Positions 1-9,377 of a stretch of DNA of 43,625 nucleotides are shown piece after piece. The notes beneath the pieces were generated by a model. The model did not search any database, was not told the DNA's origin, and saw nothing but the letters and a program-made list of their open reading frames with translations. This stretch comes from JAAFIP01 sp963775085. GTDB taxonomy: Bacteria; Pseudomonadota; Gammaproteobacteria; Burkholderiales; Burkholderiaceae_C. How positions within the stretch are numbered: position 1 is the first letter of the stretch; the number at the start of each line of letters is the position of its first letter. A program made the translations under genes and the position numbers. The stretch is from contig CAVZHO010000021.1 of NCBI GenBank assembly GCA_963775085.1, positions 1 through 43,625 of the forward strand, read 5' to 3'.

Positions 1-53
1 CTATTTATTTAATAGCTGCTTACACTATATTCTATTGGGCTACAGCCTGATTT
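1..53 (+). repeat. dispersed ~55-nt repeat, copy 1 (may continue past window edge)
   Basis: Contains the family core AATAGCTGCTTAC preceded by CTAT and followed by a tail ending CTACAGCCTGATTT. From the core onward it aligns without gaps to the copy at 7334. It lies directly downstream of the gnd stop codon. The hairpin arms are poorly matched in this copy, so it is probably an old one. Confidence 0.75.
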
Positions 54-68
54 ACCGCTTAATACGCA

Positions 69-1543
69 CTACGCCCCATACACCGTAGAGGCAGTCTCGC
101 CACCGCGCCCGGTCCAGTTGGTATGAAAATACTGGCCGCGCGGCTGGTCAACCCGCTCGTACTGGTGGGCACCAAAATAGTCTCGTTGGGCTTGCAGCAG
201 GTTAGCTGGCAGGTTGGCGGTGCGGTAGCTGTCGTAGTAGGCCAGGGCTGAGACATGGCGGGCATGGGGATGCCGCTTTGCAGGGCGTGTACCAGGGTGT
301 TTCGCAGCGGCTGCTGCGATGCGGCCATGGTGTCGGTGAAGAAGGGGTCGAGCAGCAGGTTATTGAGGCTGGGGTTGCGGTCAAAGGCTTGCTTGATTTT
401 GACTAAAAATGCCGAGCGGATGATGCAACCGCCGCGCCACAGCAGTGCAATGCCGCCATAGTTCAGCGTCCAGCCAAACTGGTCTGCGGCTGCGCGCAGT
501 AGCTGGTAACCCTGGGTGTAAGAGATGATTTTTGCGGCGTAGAGTGCGTGGCCCAAATCGTCAATCACGGCTTGGCGGTCACCAGTAAACGCGGCCTGTG
601 GGCCTGCCAGCGTTCGCGCGGCCAGCACCCGCTCGTCTTTTTGGGCCGACAGCACGCGGGCGAACACCGACTCGGTGATGAGGGTGAGCGAAACGCCTAA
701 GTCCAATGCTAAATTCACCGTCCATTTGCCAGTGCCCTTTTGGCCCGCTTTGTCTAGTATTTTGTCCACCAGCGGCAGGCCATCGGTATCCTGGGTGGCC
801 AGGATATCGCGTGTGATTTCGATCAAATAGCTTTTGAGTGGGCCCTGGCTCCAGTGGTTAAATACGGCATGCATTTCGCCAGCCGTCATGCCCAGCAGAT
901 TGCGCATCACATGGTAGGCTTCGCAAATGAGTTGCATGTCGCCGTATTCGATACCGTTGTGCACCATCTTCACCAGATGGCCCGCGCCCCCGTCGCCGAT
1001 CCACTCGCAGCAGGGGACGCCGTCGTCTACCGTCGCGGCAATGGCCTGAAAAATCGGTTTCACATGCGGCCAGGCCGCGCCCGAGCCGCCGGGCATGATG
1101 CAGGGGCCCAGCAACGCGCCCTCTTCGCCGCCGGACACGCCCGCGCCCACGTAGAGCAGGCCGCGCGCCTGTAATTGACTTAAACGCCGCGTGGTGTCGG
1201 CAAAATGCGAGTTGCCGCCGTCAATGATGATGTCTCCACTGGCCAGCAAGGGTGCCAAGGCTTCAATGATGCTGTCCACCGCCTTGCCCGCAGGCACCAT
1301 GAGCATGACCCGCCTGGGCAGCGCCAGCGATTGCACCAGCGCCAACAAGGAATGGCAACCCGTGATCGACAGGCCAAGCGCCCGCCCGTTGGTGAATGTG
1401 TGTACCCGCGCGCTGTCCATATCAAACACCGACACGGCAAAGCCTTTACTGGCTTTGTTGAGTGCCAGGTTTTCGCCCATCAGGCCGACACCGATCAGGC
1501 CGATGTCAGATTGTGCTGCCAATGGTTGCACCGTGCTACTCAT
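69..1543 (-). pseudogene. gnd: 6-phosphogluconate dehydrogenase, frameshifted near the C-terminus
   Basis: Decarboxylating NADP-linked 6-phosphogluconate dehydrogenase of the oxidative pentose phosphate pathway. The N-terminus has the Rossmann motif GLIGVGLMGENLALN, followed by GNSHF and GHLVKMVHNGIEYGDMQ, which carries the family's catalytic Lys. The frame is normal up to GIPMPAMS, then switches to a Pro/Thr-rich nonsense tail. One base appears to be missing at about 249-253: restoring the frame gives ALAYYDSYRTANLP, then ERVDQPRGQYFHTNWTGRGG, and a stop at 69-71. That tail is conserved in the family and in known structures reaches into the partner subunit's active site. I chose the ATG at 1543, which overlaps the end of dnaE by 8 bp; an upstream in-frame start at 1567 would lie deeper in dnaE. 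A sequencing error is as likely as a real mutation. Confidence 0.8.
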
Positions 1544-4500
1544 ACACCACCCGTGCCTCTCCCGCATGCGCCTGTGCGATCCAGCTGGCTAGCGCGGCAT
1601 CGGTGGGGAAGAACTTGGCGCGGTCGTCCAGGGCGATCTCGGCGCTGGCGGATACCTCACCCGCACTGCGCCAGATGTTCAGGCGCACGGGTAGGCCGCG
1701 CAGCAGTTCGCCTTGCTCGGTTTGTTCTTTCTTGGGCGGAAAGTCGCGCACCATGCGGGCTACGTCGGGGGCTTTGCCGTTGACGTTGACGCGAAGATAT
1801 TTGCCAAATTTGGCACGTGCCGTAGGTAAATCCCATATGGCGTTGACCACAAAGCGGATGCCGCCGGAGAAGCGGTCGGGCTGGGCCTTGCCTTGCACGA
1901 TGATGAGCTCGTCATCTTTGAGCAGGTTGCGGTTGGCATTGATCAGCGCCTCATCCGCAGTGGCTTCGATGACGGCGGATTTATCGTCGAGTTTGAAGAT
2001 GGCCAGCTTGCCACGCTGGCCGTTGATGATGCGCAGGTCGCCGACGATGCCGACCAGGGTTTTGATGTCGCGCGACTCAAGCAGGCCATCGATTTTGGTT
2101 TTGACAAACTGGCGCACTTCGCGCTCTACCTCGTCGAACAAGTGACCGGACAGGTAAAAGCCAACGGCGGTTTTCTCGGCGACCAAGCGCTCTTTCACGC
2201 CCCAGGGCGTGACCTCTACCAAGGGTGGCTCTTGGGTGCTGGAGCCGTGGCTGTCGTCATCCCCCATGTCAAACAAACCGCCTTGGTTGGCATTGGCTTC
2301 TTGCGCCTGGGCGTAGTCCATGGCCAGCTCGATGGAGGCCATGAGGGCGGCGCGGTTGAGTTGCAGGCTATCAAAAGCGCCGGCTTTGATGAGAGCCTCT
2401 ATCGTGCGCTTGTTGATCTTGCTGCGCTCTACGCGGGCGCAAAAGTCAAACAGGCTGGTGAAGGGGCCGCCCGCGCCACCGGAGGGGCCTTTGCCTTCGC
2501 GGGCCGCAATGATGGCCTCTACCGCCTGCTGCCCCGTGCCTTTGACTGCGCCCAGGCCGTAGCGGATCACCTTGTCGCTTACCGGCTCAAAACGGTGCGT
2601 GCCACGGTTAACATCGGGCGGCTCAAAGGTCAAGCCAAAATTGTTGATGGCATCTTCAAACAGCAGTTTGAGTTTGTCGGTGTCGCCCATCTCCACCGTC
2701 ATGTTGGCGCAGAAAAACTCGGCTGTGTAGTGCACCTTGAGCCAGCCGGTATGGTAGGCCAGCAGCGAGTAAGCGGCGGCGTGCGACTTGTTAAAGCCAT
2801 AGCCTGCAAACTTTTCCATCAGGTCGAAAATTTCGTCGGCCTTTGCCTCGGGAATATCGTTTTTAGCAGCGCCAGAGCGGAAGATTCCACGGTGCTCGGC
2901 CATTTCTTCGGCCTTCTTTTTACCCATCGCGCGGCGCAGCAAGTCTGCGCCGCCGAGTGAATAGCCACCCAGTATCTGCGCGGTCTGCATCACCTGCTCT
3001 TGGTAGACCATGATGCCGTAGGTCTCACTCAGCATCTCGGCCACCAGCGGGTGCGGATACTCAATCACCTCGCGGCCATGCTTGCGCGCCACAAAGCTGG
3101 GGATCAGGTCCATCGGCCCGGGGCGGTACAGCGCGTTCAGCGCGATCAGGTCTTCCAGCCGTGTGGGCTTGGCATCTTTCAGCATGCCTTGCATGCCGCG
3201 GCTTTCAAACTGGAACACGGCTTCGGTGCGGCCATCGGCAAAGAGTTTGTAGGTCTCTGCATCGTCCAGCGGGATGTCTTCAAAGGCAAAGTCTTCCTGT
3301 CCTTTGTGCCGCGCCACGATGAAGTCTTTGGCAATCTCGGCAATCGTCAGTGTGGCCAGGCCCAAGAAGTCGAACTTCACCAGGCCCACGGCCTCGACGT
3401 CGTCTTTGTCGTACTGGCTGACCGCCGAGTCGCTACCGGGCTGTTGGTACAGCGGGCAAAAGTCGGTCAACTTGCCCGGCGCGATGAGCACACCCCCCGC
3501 GTGCATGCCCACGTTGCGCGTCATGCCCTCCAGCTTGCGCGCCATGTCCAGCAGGGTGCGCACTTCTTCTTCTTTCTCCAGGCGCTCCGCAAGAATAGGC
3601 TCAGCCTTGATGGCACCGTCAATCGTCATGTGCGTGCCGGGTTTGTTGGGGATCAGCTTGCTGATGCCGTCGCAAAAGGTGTAGCTCATGTCCATCACGC
3701 GGCCCACGTCGCGTATGGCCGCACGCGCCGCCATGGTGCCAAAGGTGACGATCTGGCTGACGGCCTCTTTGCCGTACTTGGCCTTCACATAGTCAATCAC
3801 GCGGTCGCGGTTGGCCTGGCAAAAGTCAATATCAAAGTCGGGCATAGACACCCGCTCGGGATTTAAAAACCGCTCAAACAGCAGGTTGTACTCGAGCGGG
3901 TCCAGGTCGGTGATCTTCAGCGAATACGCCACCAGCGAGCCTGCGCCTGAGCCGCGCCCTGGGCCAACTGGGCAGCCGTTGGCCTTGGCCCATTGGATAA
4001 AGTCGCCCACGATTAAAAAATAGCCGGGGAAACCCATCTTCAAGATGGTGTTGATCTCAAACTCCAGTCGCTCCACGTAGCGCGGCATCTCGGCTGCGCG
4101 CACCGCCTCGTCGGGGTACAAATGCGCCATGCGCTCTTTCAGGCCCTCGTGCGAGAGGTGGCGGAAATACTCCTCGGGCGACATGCGCCGGCCATTGACC
4201 TCGGGCGTAGGAAATTCGGGCAGCTTGGGCTTGCCCAGCTCAATGGTGAGGTTGCAGCGCATGGCGATCTCTGCCGTGTTGGCCAGCGCGCTGGGCAGGT
4301 CGGCAAACAGCGCGGCCATCTCGGCTGGCGATTTGAAATATTGCTCGCGGGTGAACTTGCGCACTCGGCGGGCGTTACCCAAGATCTCGCCCTCGGCAAT
4401 GCACACCCGCGCCTCGTGCGCTTCGTAGTCGGTCGCGGCTAAAAACTGAATGGGATGCGTGGCCACCACGGGCAGCTTGAGCCGCGCAGCCAGGGTGGCT

Positions 4501-5057
4501 GCGGCCGCCACATGCGCCTCGTCGTCCGCGCGGCCTGCGCGCTGTAGCTCGATATAAAAACGGTGGGTAAAGGCATTGGCCAGTTGCATGGCGATGTCGC
4601 CCGCCCGCGCCGTGTCGCCCTGCACCAAAGCTTGGCCTACCGGGCCTGCCTGCGCCCCGCTAAGCAGGATCAGCCCTGCATTCAGCGCCAGCAGCCACTC
4701 CAGCTTGACCACCGCCTGCGTGCGCGCCGCGCTTTGTGTCCAGGCGCGTGCCAGCAGCTCGCTCAGGTTCAAATAGCCTTGCTTGTTTTGAACTAGCAGC
4801 AACACACGGCCCAGCGGGGCTTCTTTGCCGCCCTCGCTGCTGGCAAAACCCTCCAGCCACACCTCGGCGCCAATCAGCGGCTTAACGCCCGCGCCGCGCG
4901 CTTCCTTGTAGAACTTGACCGTGCCAAACAGATTACTCAAATCGGTAATGGCCAGCGCGCCCTGGCCATGCGATTGCGCGGCTTTGACACCCTCGTCAAT
5001 GCGGACCGTGCCGTCGACGACGGAGAATTCTGTGTGCAGGCGAAGATGGATAAACAT
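1536..5057 (-). CDS. dnaE: DNA polymerase III alpha subunit
   Basis: Replicative polymerase catalytic subunit, about 1173 aa, a normal length for DnaE1. It begins with a PHP domain (LRLHTEFSVVDG). The PHP metal site looks incomplete, because the usual HxH reads RLH. The palm follows, with the catalytic triad motif PDFDIDF near residue 405 and the upstream segment GPGRGSGAGSLVAYSL. Next come the tandem helix-hairpin-helix region (KINKRTIEALIKAGAFDSL) and a C-terminal OB fold (GKLAIFKLDDKSAVIEA). I chose the ATG at 5057 (MFIHLRLHTEF), which matches the family N-terminus; an ATG seven codons upstream is possible. Its 3' end overlaps gnd by 8 bp, so the two are probably co-transcribed. Confidence 0.97.
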   Translation of the reverse strand: MFIHLRLHTEFSVVDGTVRIDEGVKAAQSHGQGALAITDLSNLFGTVKFYKEARGAGVKPLIGAEVWLEGFASSEGGKEAPLGRVLLLVQNKQGYLNLSELLARAWTQSAARTQAVVKLEWLLALNAGLILLSGAQAGPVGQALVQGDTARAGDIAMQLANAFTHRFYIELQRAGRADDEAHVAAAATLAARLKLPVVATHPIQFLAATDYEAHEARVCIAEGEILGNARRVRKFTREQYFKSPAEMAALFADLPSALANTAEIAMRCNLTIELGKPKLPEFPTPEVNGRRMSPEEYFRHLSHEGLKERMAHLYPDEAVRAAEMPRYVERLEFEINTILKMGFPGYFLIVGDFIQWAKANGCPVGPGRGSGAGSLVAYSLKITDLDPLEYNLLFERFLNPERVSMPDFDIDFCQANRDRVIDYVKAKYGKEAVSQIVTFGTMAARAAIRDVGRVMDMSYTFCDGISKLIPNKPGTHMTIDGAIKAEPILAERLEKEEEVRTLLDMARKLEGMTRNVGMHAGGVLIAPGKLTDFCPLYQQPGSDSAVSQYDKDDVEAVGLVKFDFLGLATLTIAEIAKDFIVARHKGQEDFAFEDIPLDDAETYKLFADGRTEAVFQFESRGMQGMLKDAKPTRLEDLIALNALYRPGPMDLIPSFVARKHGREVIEYPHPLVAEMLSETYGIMVYQEQVMQTAQILGGYSLGGADLLRRAMGKKKAEEMAEHRGIFRSGAAKNDIPEAKADEIFDLMEKFAGYGFNKSHAAAYSLLAYHTGWLKVHYTAEFFCANMTVEMGDTDKLKLLFEDAINNFGLTFEPPDVNRGTHRFEPVSDKVIRYGLGAVKGTGQQAVEAIIAAREGKGPSGGAGGPFTSLFDFCARVERSKINKRTIEALIKAGAFDSLQLNRAALMASIELAMDYAQAQEANANQGGLFDMGDDDSHGSSTQEPPLVEVTPWGVKERLVAEKTAVGFYLSGHLFDEVEREVRQFVKTKIDGLLESRDIKTLVGIVGDLRIINGQRGKLAIFKLDDKSAVIEATADEALINANRNLLKDDELIIVQGKAQPDRFSGGIRFVVNAIWDLPTARAKFGKYLRVNVNGKAPDVARMVRDFPPKKEQTEQGELLRGLPVRLNIWRSAGEVSASAEIALDDRAKFFPTDAALASWIAQAHAGEARVVYE

Positions 5058-5088
5058 GCCGTCCATTCTATCGGCCAAAGGCGGACAT

Positions 5089-6834
5089 TTACATCACAAC
5101 GATACGTTTACCGGGGGGGAGTTTTTGAATGTCCTGCTCCATCGCAACAATCAAATCCTCCAGCGCGGTCTTGTTCAGCAAGGCACTGGTAGCAGCCATG
5201 CGCAAGCCCACGCGGTCTACCCAGTCCTGCGTGTCAATTTTGCGGGAACAGTTGGTGAGCACCAGGGTTAGCAGCTGTTCTGGCACGATCTTTTGCCGTC
5301 CCTGCAAGCGCACCGCACCAAACTTGCTGTTGGAAAGACGTGCGATATGCCAATCTTCACCGAGTACCTTGTGCAACACTGCGGCAAAGCGCACCAGATC
5401 GCGCTGCCAGGCCAGGTAACCATCCTGGTCCCTAAAACTATCCAGGGCTTGCAGGCTGAAGTACAGCAAAAGTGCCGCGCCGCTGCCCGTCTGCTGGCGC
5501 ACCGCAAGATGCTCCACCTCACGCTCCAATCCTTCATAGGACAGCACGGCGGTTAAAGGGTCTCGGAAACGGTGGGTTGCCGCCCGGCCAATAACGGCGC
5601 GACCAAAGCGCTCACGCATATTCAGTACATAGCCTAGCATCACGCAGCTGGCAATCAAGCAGGTCACCATCACCATGGAGAATGCATCCACGCCCGCTAC
5701 CAATACAAACCCCCGCGACACCACCACCAGGCACAGCGCAAAAAACACCACAGCCATCATCACCCAGGGCGCAAAGCGATCCCCCCTGCGCCAGCTATAA
5801 GCACCCATACTCAATCCCATCACCGTGACCAGTGCGCCTAAGCCCACGCCCCCTGCAAGGCGCCAGGCATGCGGCAGAACCCATAGTTGTATGAGTGCGT
5901 AAACCAACCCCAGCACGGCGGTGATCTGCACCGTCATGCGCCACTTCGCACCCACGGCACGTCGGTCCAGTGCAGTCAATACGGCAGTCAACATGCTGAT
6001 GGCGGCCACGGTGCTGGCTAGCGGTTTGGCACTGTCGTTAAACCAGGGCCACTCTGGCGTAAACCAAATCGCCCCATAACCTGTCAAAACCATCGCTGCC
6101 AGCGTAAGGCATGCGCTATAGACCATCAGGTAGGCTGTACCCGTGCTGCGATAGATGAGGTGCATCAGCAAGCTGCACAGCAGCACCATGGCGCTGGCAC
6201 CAATCAACAAACCAGCCACATTGGCCTGCAAGCCGCGGTGCTCACGTGAGTCACGCTCCGAGCTGAGCAAAGCCGTGGTTTCAGCAAAGCCATCGTTTTG
6301 CATCACCACGATGACATCCAGCAAACCAGGGCTGGTTTCAAATTGCAGGAGGAAGGTTGGGTGTTGGCTCACCACCGGCCACTGCGAGATGGGCAGCGTG
6401 TCACCCGCTTGCGCGTGCTTCCAGGGCTTGCCAGGTATGCGCCAAAAAACATCGGCTTTATCCAAACGCACCAACGGCAACTCCAAGGTGGAGATTAACT
6501 CGTCTTGCGTAGACAGCGTAAATTTGGCCACGCTACGCAGCCCCGCATTCACGGTCCAGACCCCCTGTACATTGGGTACTTGGGTGATGGGATGCGTGCT
6601 CTGCCAGATGGCATCGGGCTCCAGCGGTGCGGCCAAAGGCAGGTGAAACGCCCCCACCGCGCCAGGCAACACCAAACTATGCTCATGCGTTGCAACCGCA
6701 GTAGCAGTACTTGCCTTACCCAACAAACCGGGCGATGCGGCTGCCTCAGACTGCTGGGCTAGCACCGAGCCCGTCCAGGTGAACGCAAACATCATCAAAA
6801 ATGCCACATACGTAGCCCTCAGAAGACTAAGCAT
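5089..6834 (-). CDS. 7TM-DISM membrane sensor with degenerate GGDEF domain
   Basis: About 581 aa from the ATG at 6834, which begins a clear signal peptide ending in SVLA. Longer starts exist at 6876 (ATG) and 6900 (GTG). An extracytoplasmic beta-rich domain of about 200 residues resembles 7TMR-DISM sensory domains. It is followed by about seven hydrophobic segments, then a cytoplasmic domain starting RDPLTAVLSYEGLEREV near residue 422. That is the usual entry to a diguanylate cyclase domain (DPLTGLLNR in active members). Where an active enzyme has RxGGDEF this protein has ARLSNSKFGAV (near residue 496), so catalysis of c-di-GMP synthesis is not expected. A role as a signal-binding or partner-binding receptor is inference. 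It lies 31 bp upstream of dnaE on the same strand. Confidence 0.75.
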   Translation of the reverse strand: MLSLLRATYVAFLMMFAFTWTGSVLAQQSEAAASPGLLGKASTATAVATHEHSLVLPGAVGAFHLPLAAPLEPDAIWQSTHPITQVPNVQGVWTVNAGLRSVAKFTLSTQDELISTLELPLVRLDKADVFWRIPGKPWKHAQAGDTLPISQWPVVSQHPTFLLQFETSPGLLDVIVVMQNDGFAETTALLSSERDSREHRGLQANVAGLLIGASAMVLLCSLLMHLIYRSTGTAYLMVYSACLTLAAMVLTGYGAIWFTPEWPWFNDSAKPLASTVAAISMLTAVLTALDRRAVGAKWRMTVQITAVLGLVYALIQLWVLPHAWRLAGGVGLGALVTVMGLSMGAYSWRRGDRFAPWVMMAVVFFALCLVVVSRGFVLVAGVDAFSMVMVTCLIASCVMLGYVLNMRERFGRAVIGRAATHRFRDPLTAVLSYEGLEREVEHLAVRQQTGSGAALLLYFSLQALDSFRDQDGYLAWQRDLVRFAAVLHKVLGEDWHIARLSNSKFGAVRLQGRQKIVPEQLLTLVLTNCSRKIDTQDWVDRVGLRMAATSALLNKTALEDLIVAMEQDIQKLPPGKRIVVM

Positions 6835-6900
6835 CCAACACCGCAAATCACTAACTATCGAACTGAGAAAAACCATTACGTTCGGTAAAATTTGAACCAC

Positions 6901-7333
6901 CTGCCTGACTACGCTTTATTGCTATTACCCTGCACCTTGCGTTCTCCAGAAATACCAGCCACTGGTGGCACATTTTTTTGAGACCTTGATCTTAAAACGG
7001 TTTGAAACCCGTTCTCAGTTATTCGGCATGCGCTTTCGTGTCGTATTTAACAGTTATGACAAACGGTTGGGTGCCAGACACCGCACTTACCCAACGCCGC
7101 TTGATCTCTTGACCCAACCTCACTAACGCATTGGTCTGTCGTCAAGCAGTGGACGTACACGGATATAGCGGCTGACGCAGCAACCGGATCGCACTGAAGT
7201 GCGAAAACCACAGGGGTGGGACCTGCTGCCCGGCCAACAGCATCAAGAGATGACCCCGGGTGTATTCAACGTGTGAAGTTGCGCAAGCCGCGCAGGGTAG
7301 GCAATAGCTACCGCAATATGATCACTATATGCT
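6901..7333. other. gene-free interval between the sensor gene and greA
   Basis: I found no convincing coding frame on either strand. It holds an imperfect inverted repeat at 6996-7012 (ACGGTTTGAAACCCGT), a REP-like palindrome at 7070-7082, and, just beyond its right edge, a copy of the dispersed repeat. Translations contain stops with no recognisable protein, so I call it non-coding, or the remains of something too decayed to name. Confidence 0.5.
7070..7082. repeat. REP-like palindrome GGTGCCAGACACC
   Basis: GGTGCCAGACACC is a near-perfect inverted repeat (GGTG/CACC arms around CCAGA). From memory, this type of sequence occurs near REP-associated tyrosine transposase loci in beta- and gammaproteobacteria. 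No such transposase is present here, and only this one copy was noticed. Confidence 0.35.
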
Positions 7334-7384
7334 ACACTAAATATAGCTGCTTACGTCCTGTTTACAAGGACTCCAGTCATATTT
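7334..7384 (+). repeat. dispersed ~55-nt repeat, copy 2
   Basis: Core ATATAGCTGCTTACG, then the hairpin GTCCT-gtttaca-AGGAC (five perfect pairs), then a CTCCAGTCATATTT tail. It starts the gene-free side immediately downstream of the greA stop codon, so it would lie in the greA 3' untranslated region. Confidence 0.85.
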
Positions 7385-7397
7385 GGCTGTAAATTTG

Positions 7398-7874
7398 TCA
7401 GATATAATGGACTTTGACAATCTCGTAATGCTTCTCACCACCAGGCGCTTGCACTACCGCCATCTCACCCTCTTCTTTGCCAATCAAGGCACGGGCGATG
7501 GGGCTGGACACGTTCACCAAACCCAGTTTCAAGTCGGCTTCGTCTTCTCCGACGATTTGGTATTTGACCTTGGCACCGGTCTCGTCATCTTCCAGCTCGA
7601 CAGTGGAGCCAAACACCACCCTCCCGCCTGCATCCAGTGTGCTGGGATCAATGATCTGAGAGACTGACAGTTTGCCCTCAATCTCCTGGATACGACCTTC
7701 GATAAAACCCTGGCGGTCTTTGGCGGCATCATACTCGGCGTTCTCGCTCAGGTCGCCTTGTGCACGCGCCTCGGCAATAGCGTTGATGACCCAAGGTCGG
7801 TCTACCGACTTGAGTTGTTGCAGTTCGGCCTTGAGCTTTTCGGCGCCTCGTTTGGTAACTGGGATAGTAGCCAT
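7398..7874 (-). CDS. greA: transcription elongation factor GreA
   Basis: 158 aa, full length. GreA rescues backtracked RNA polymerase by stimulating transcript cleavage through the secondary channel. The N-terminal coiled coil carries the conserved tip region with acidic residues (QGDLSENAEYDAAKD). The C-terminal FKBP-like domain ends SSPIARALIGKEEGEMAVVQAPGGEKHYEIV. The ATG at 7874 matches the usual family start (MATIPVTKRGAEKLKAEL). The upstream neighbour is a tRNA-Ser gene 60 bp away on the same strand, so greA could share its transcript. The carAB neighbours often seen with greA are absent. Confidence 0.97.
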   Translation of the reverse strand: MATIPVTKRGAEKLKAELQQLKSVDRPWVINAIAEARAQGDLSENAEYDAAKDRQGFIEGRIQEIEGKLSVSQIIDPSTLDAGGRVVFGSTVELEDDETGAKVKYQIVGEDEADLKLGLVNVSSPIARALIGKEEGEMAVVQAPGGEKHYEIVKVHYI

Positions 7875-7934
7875 TTATGGTTAACTCCAAAAGCAAACCG
7901 CCTGGCGTTGCCGCTCGGCGGTGTGGGTGTTGTT

Positions 7935-8024
7935 TGGCGGAAGCTGTGAGATTCGAACTCACGGAGGTCGTAAAACCTCGGCAGTTTTCAAGACTGCTGC
8001 ATTCAACCGCTCTGCCAAGCTTCC
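7935..8024 (-). tRNA. tRNA-Ser (anticodon UGA)
   Basis: The reverse complement folds as a class II tRNA with an encoded CCA end. The acceptor pairs GGAAGCT with AGCTTCC. The anticodon arm is GCAGT-CTTGAAA-ACTGC, with anticodon TGA. A long variable arm (CGAGG...CCTCC) and the T arm GTGAG-TTCGAAT-CTCAC follow. It reads serine codons UCN, chiefly UCA. A TAAAAT hexamer just upstream, near 8043, could be its -10 element. Confidence 0.97.
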
Positions 8025-8088
8025 TGTAGTTGATGGGCATATTTTAACCCAGCAAGACGTAACACTTCCGGGTGCCCGTGTGCAAGCG

Positions 8089-9375
8089 CTAGTTTGCAAG
8101 AAACAGGCTTTGCAGATCGCTTAAAAAATCCATGCCGCGTGCGGTGGGACGGGCGTGGGTCAAGTCGCGTTCTATCAGACCTTTGCGCTGCGCCTCATCC
8201 AGACCTTTTTGGATGGCAGTGATGGCCAGGCCGGTACGGTCACAGAAGTCTTGCAGTTTAAAGCCGCCCGTCAGGCGCAGGGCGTTGAGCATGTACTCAA
8301 AGGGCAGGTCGGCGCGGGTGACTTCCGTCTCTTGTACTACGGCTCCTTGAGGGGTCATGTCAGCCGTCATGACGACGCCTGAAGTGCGCAGTGAGCCAAC
8401 GCCTGTTGATACGGCTATTGTGGTAGCTGGCGTTATGAGTGCCTTGTCCATGTAAAGCATAGGCTCGCGGGCGCGCACCTGGCGCACTACGCGGTGGGCG
8501 AAGCTGAGCTTGCTGTGCGCTCCTGCGCCGATACCCAGATAGTCGCCAAACTGCCAGTAGTTGGTGTTGTGCCAGCACTGGAAGCCTTTTTTGGCAAAGG
8601 CGCTGACCTCGTAACGCTGCATGCCCTGCTCTGTGGTCAATGCAATGATGCGGTCCAGCATGTCGTATGCCGTGTCATCTTCCGGCACTTGCGGGGGAAA
8701 CTTGGCGAAATAGGTATTGGGCTCAATCGTCAGGTGATAGATGCTGATATGGGGCGGGTTGAAACTGAGCGCCGTGCTTATGTCTTGCTCGCATTGCTCC
8801 ACGGTTTGGCCAGGCAGTGCGTACATGATATCCAAGTTAAATGCTTCAAAATTTGTAGCTGCTTCCGCAATGGCCTCTTTGGCTTGTGCGCTGTTATGCA
8901 CTCTCCCTAGAGCTTTAAGGTGCTCATCGTTAAAACTTTGCACGCCGATGGACAGGCGGTTGACGCCCGCAGCACGAAAGGCTTTGAAGCGGTCTTTCTC
9001 GAACGTGCCGGGGTTGGCCTCCAAGGTGATTTCGCAGTCCGGGTCAAGCTTGACACGCGCGCGCACCGCACCCAGGAGCTGGTCAATGGACTGCGGCGAG
9101 AACAGGCTGGGTGTGCCACCGCCAATGAAGATGCTGTGCACTGGGCGGCCCCAAATCAGGGGCAGGGATGCATCCAGATCGGCGATCAGGGCGGCGAGGT
9201 AGCGCTGCTCGGTTTCGTCACTTAACTGACCGTTTTTCGACTCATGTGAATTGAAGTCGCAATACGGACATTTTTTGATGCACCAGGGCAGGTGGATGTA
9301 CAGCGACAGGGGCGGCAGGCTGGGCAATTGCAGCAGGCCGGGCCGCATGTAGTGCTGGATGTCTTTCATAGCCAT
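8089..9375 (-). CDS. hemW: radical SAM heme chaperone HemW (HemN-like)
   Basis: About 428 aa. A radical SAM protein of the coproporphyrinogen oxidase-like group. The 4Fe-4S motif is WCIKKCPYCDFNSH (CxxxCxxC), followed by FIGGGTPSLF. HNTNYWQFGDYLGIGAGAHS is the HNxxYW signature that separates HemW from true HemN. HemW binds heme and is thought to deliver it to membrane proteins. A segment near 8370-8450 (about ITPATTIAVSTGVGS) looks longer than usual for the family. The ATG at 9375 begins 2 bp after the rdgB stop; an ATG at 9369 is equally possible. It is last in a minus-strand run after rdgB. Confidence 0.93.
   Translation of the reverse strand: MAMKDIQHYMRPGLLQLPSLPPLSLYIHLPWCIKKCPYCDFNSHESKNGQLSDETEQRYLAALIADLDASLPLIWGRPVHSIFIGGGTPSLFSPQSIDQLLGAVRARVKLDPDCEITLEANPGTFEKDRFKAFRAAGVNRLSIGVQSFNDEHLKALGRVHNSAQAKEAIAEAATNFEAFNLDIMYALPGQTVEQCEQDISTALSFNPPHISIYHLTIEPNTYFAKFPPQVPEDDTAYDMLDRIIALTTEQGMQRYEVSAFAKKGFQCWHNTNYWQFGDYLGIGAGAHSKLSFAHRVVRQVRAREPMLYMDKALITPATTIAVSTGVGSLRTSGVVMTADMTPQGAVVQETEVTRADLPFEYMLNALRLTGGFKLQDFCDRTGLAITAIQKGLDEAQRKGLIERDLTHARPTARGMDFLSDLQSLFLAN
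8843..8890 (+). repeat. possible degenerate copy of the dispersed repeat inside hemW
   Basis: Contains TTGTAGCTGCTTCCG in the position of the family core, but the hairpin and tail are not convincing, and the encoded HemW segment (AIAEAATNFEAF) has normal family length. It may be coincidence. Confidence 0.25.
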
Positions 9376-9377
9376 AT

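Noticed and set aside
4765..4800. Repeat-like AAATAGCCTTGCTTG in dnaE.
   Set aside because: The encoded peptide is normal, conserved DnaE sequence and no hairpin or tail is present.
8380..8450. Possible repeat copy (GGCTATTGTGGTAGCTGGCG) in the long linker of hemW.
   Set aside because: Core spacing differs from the family and the tail is absent, so I cannot separate it from chance.
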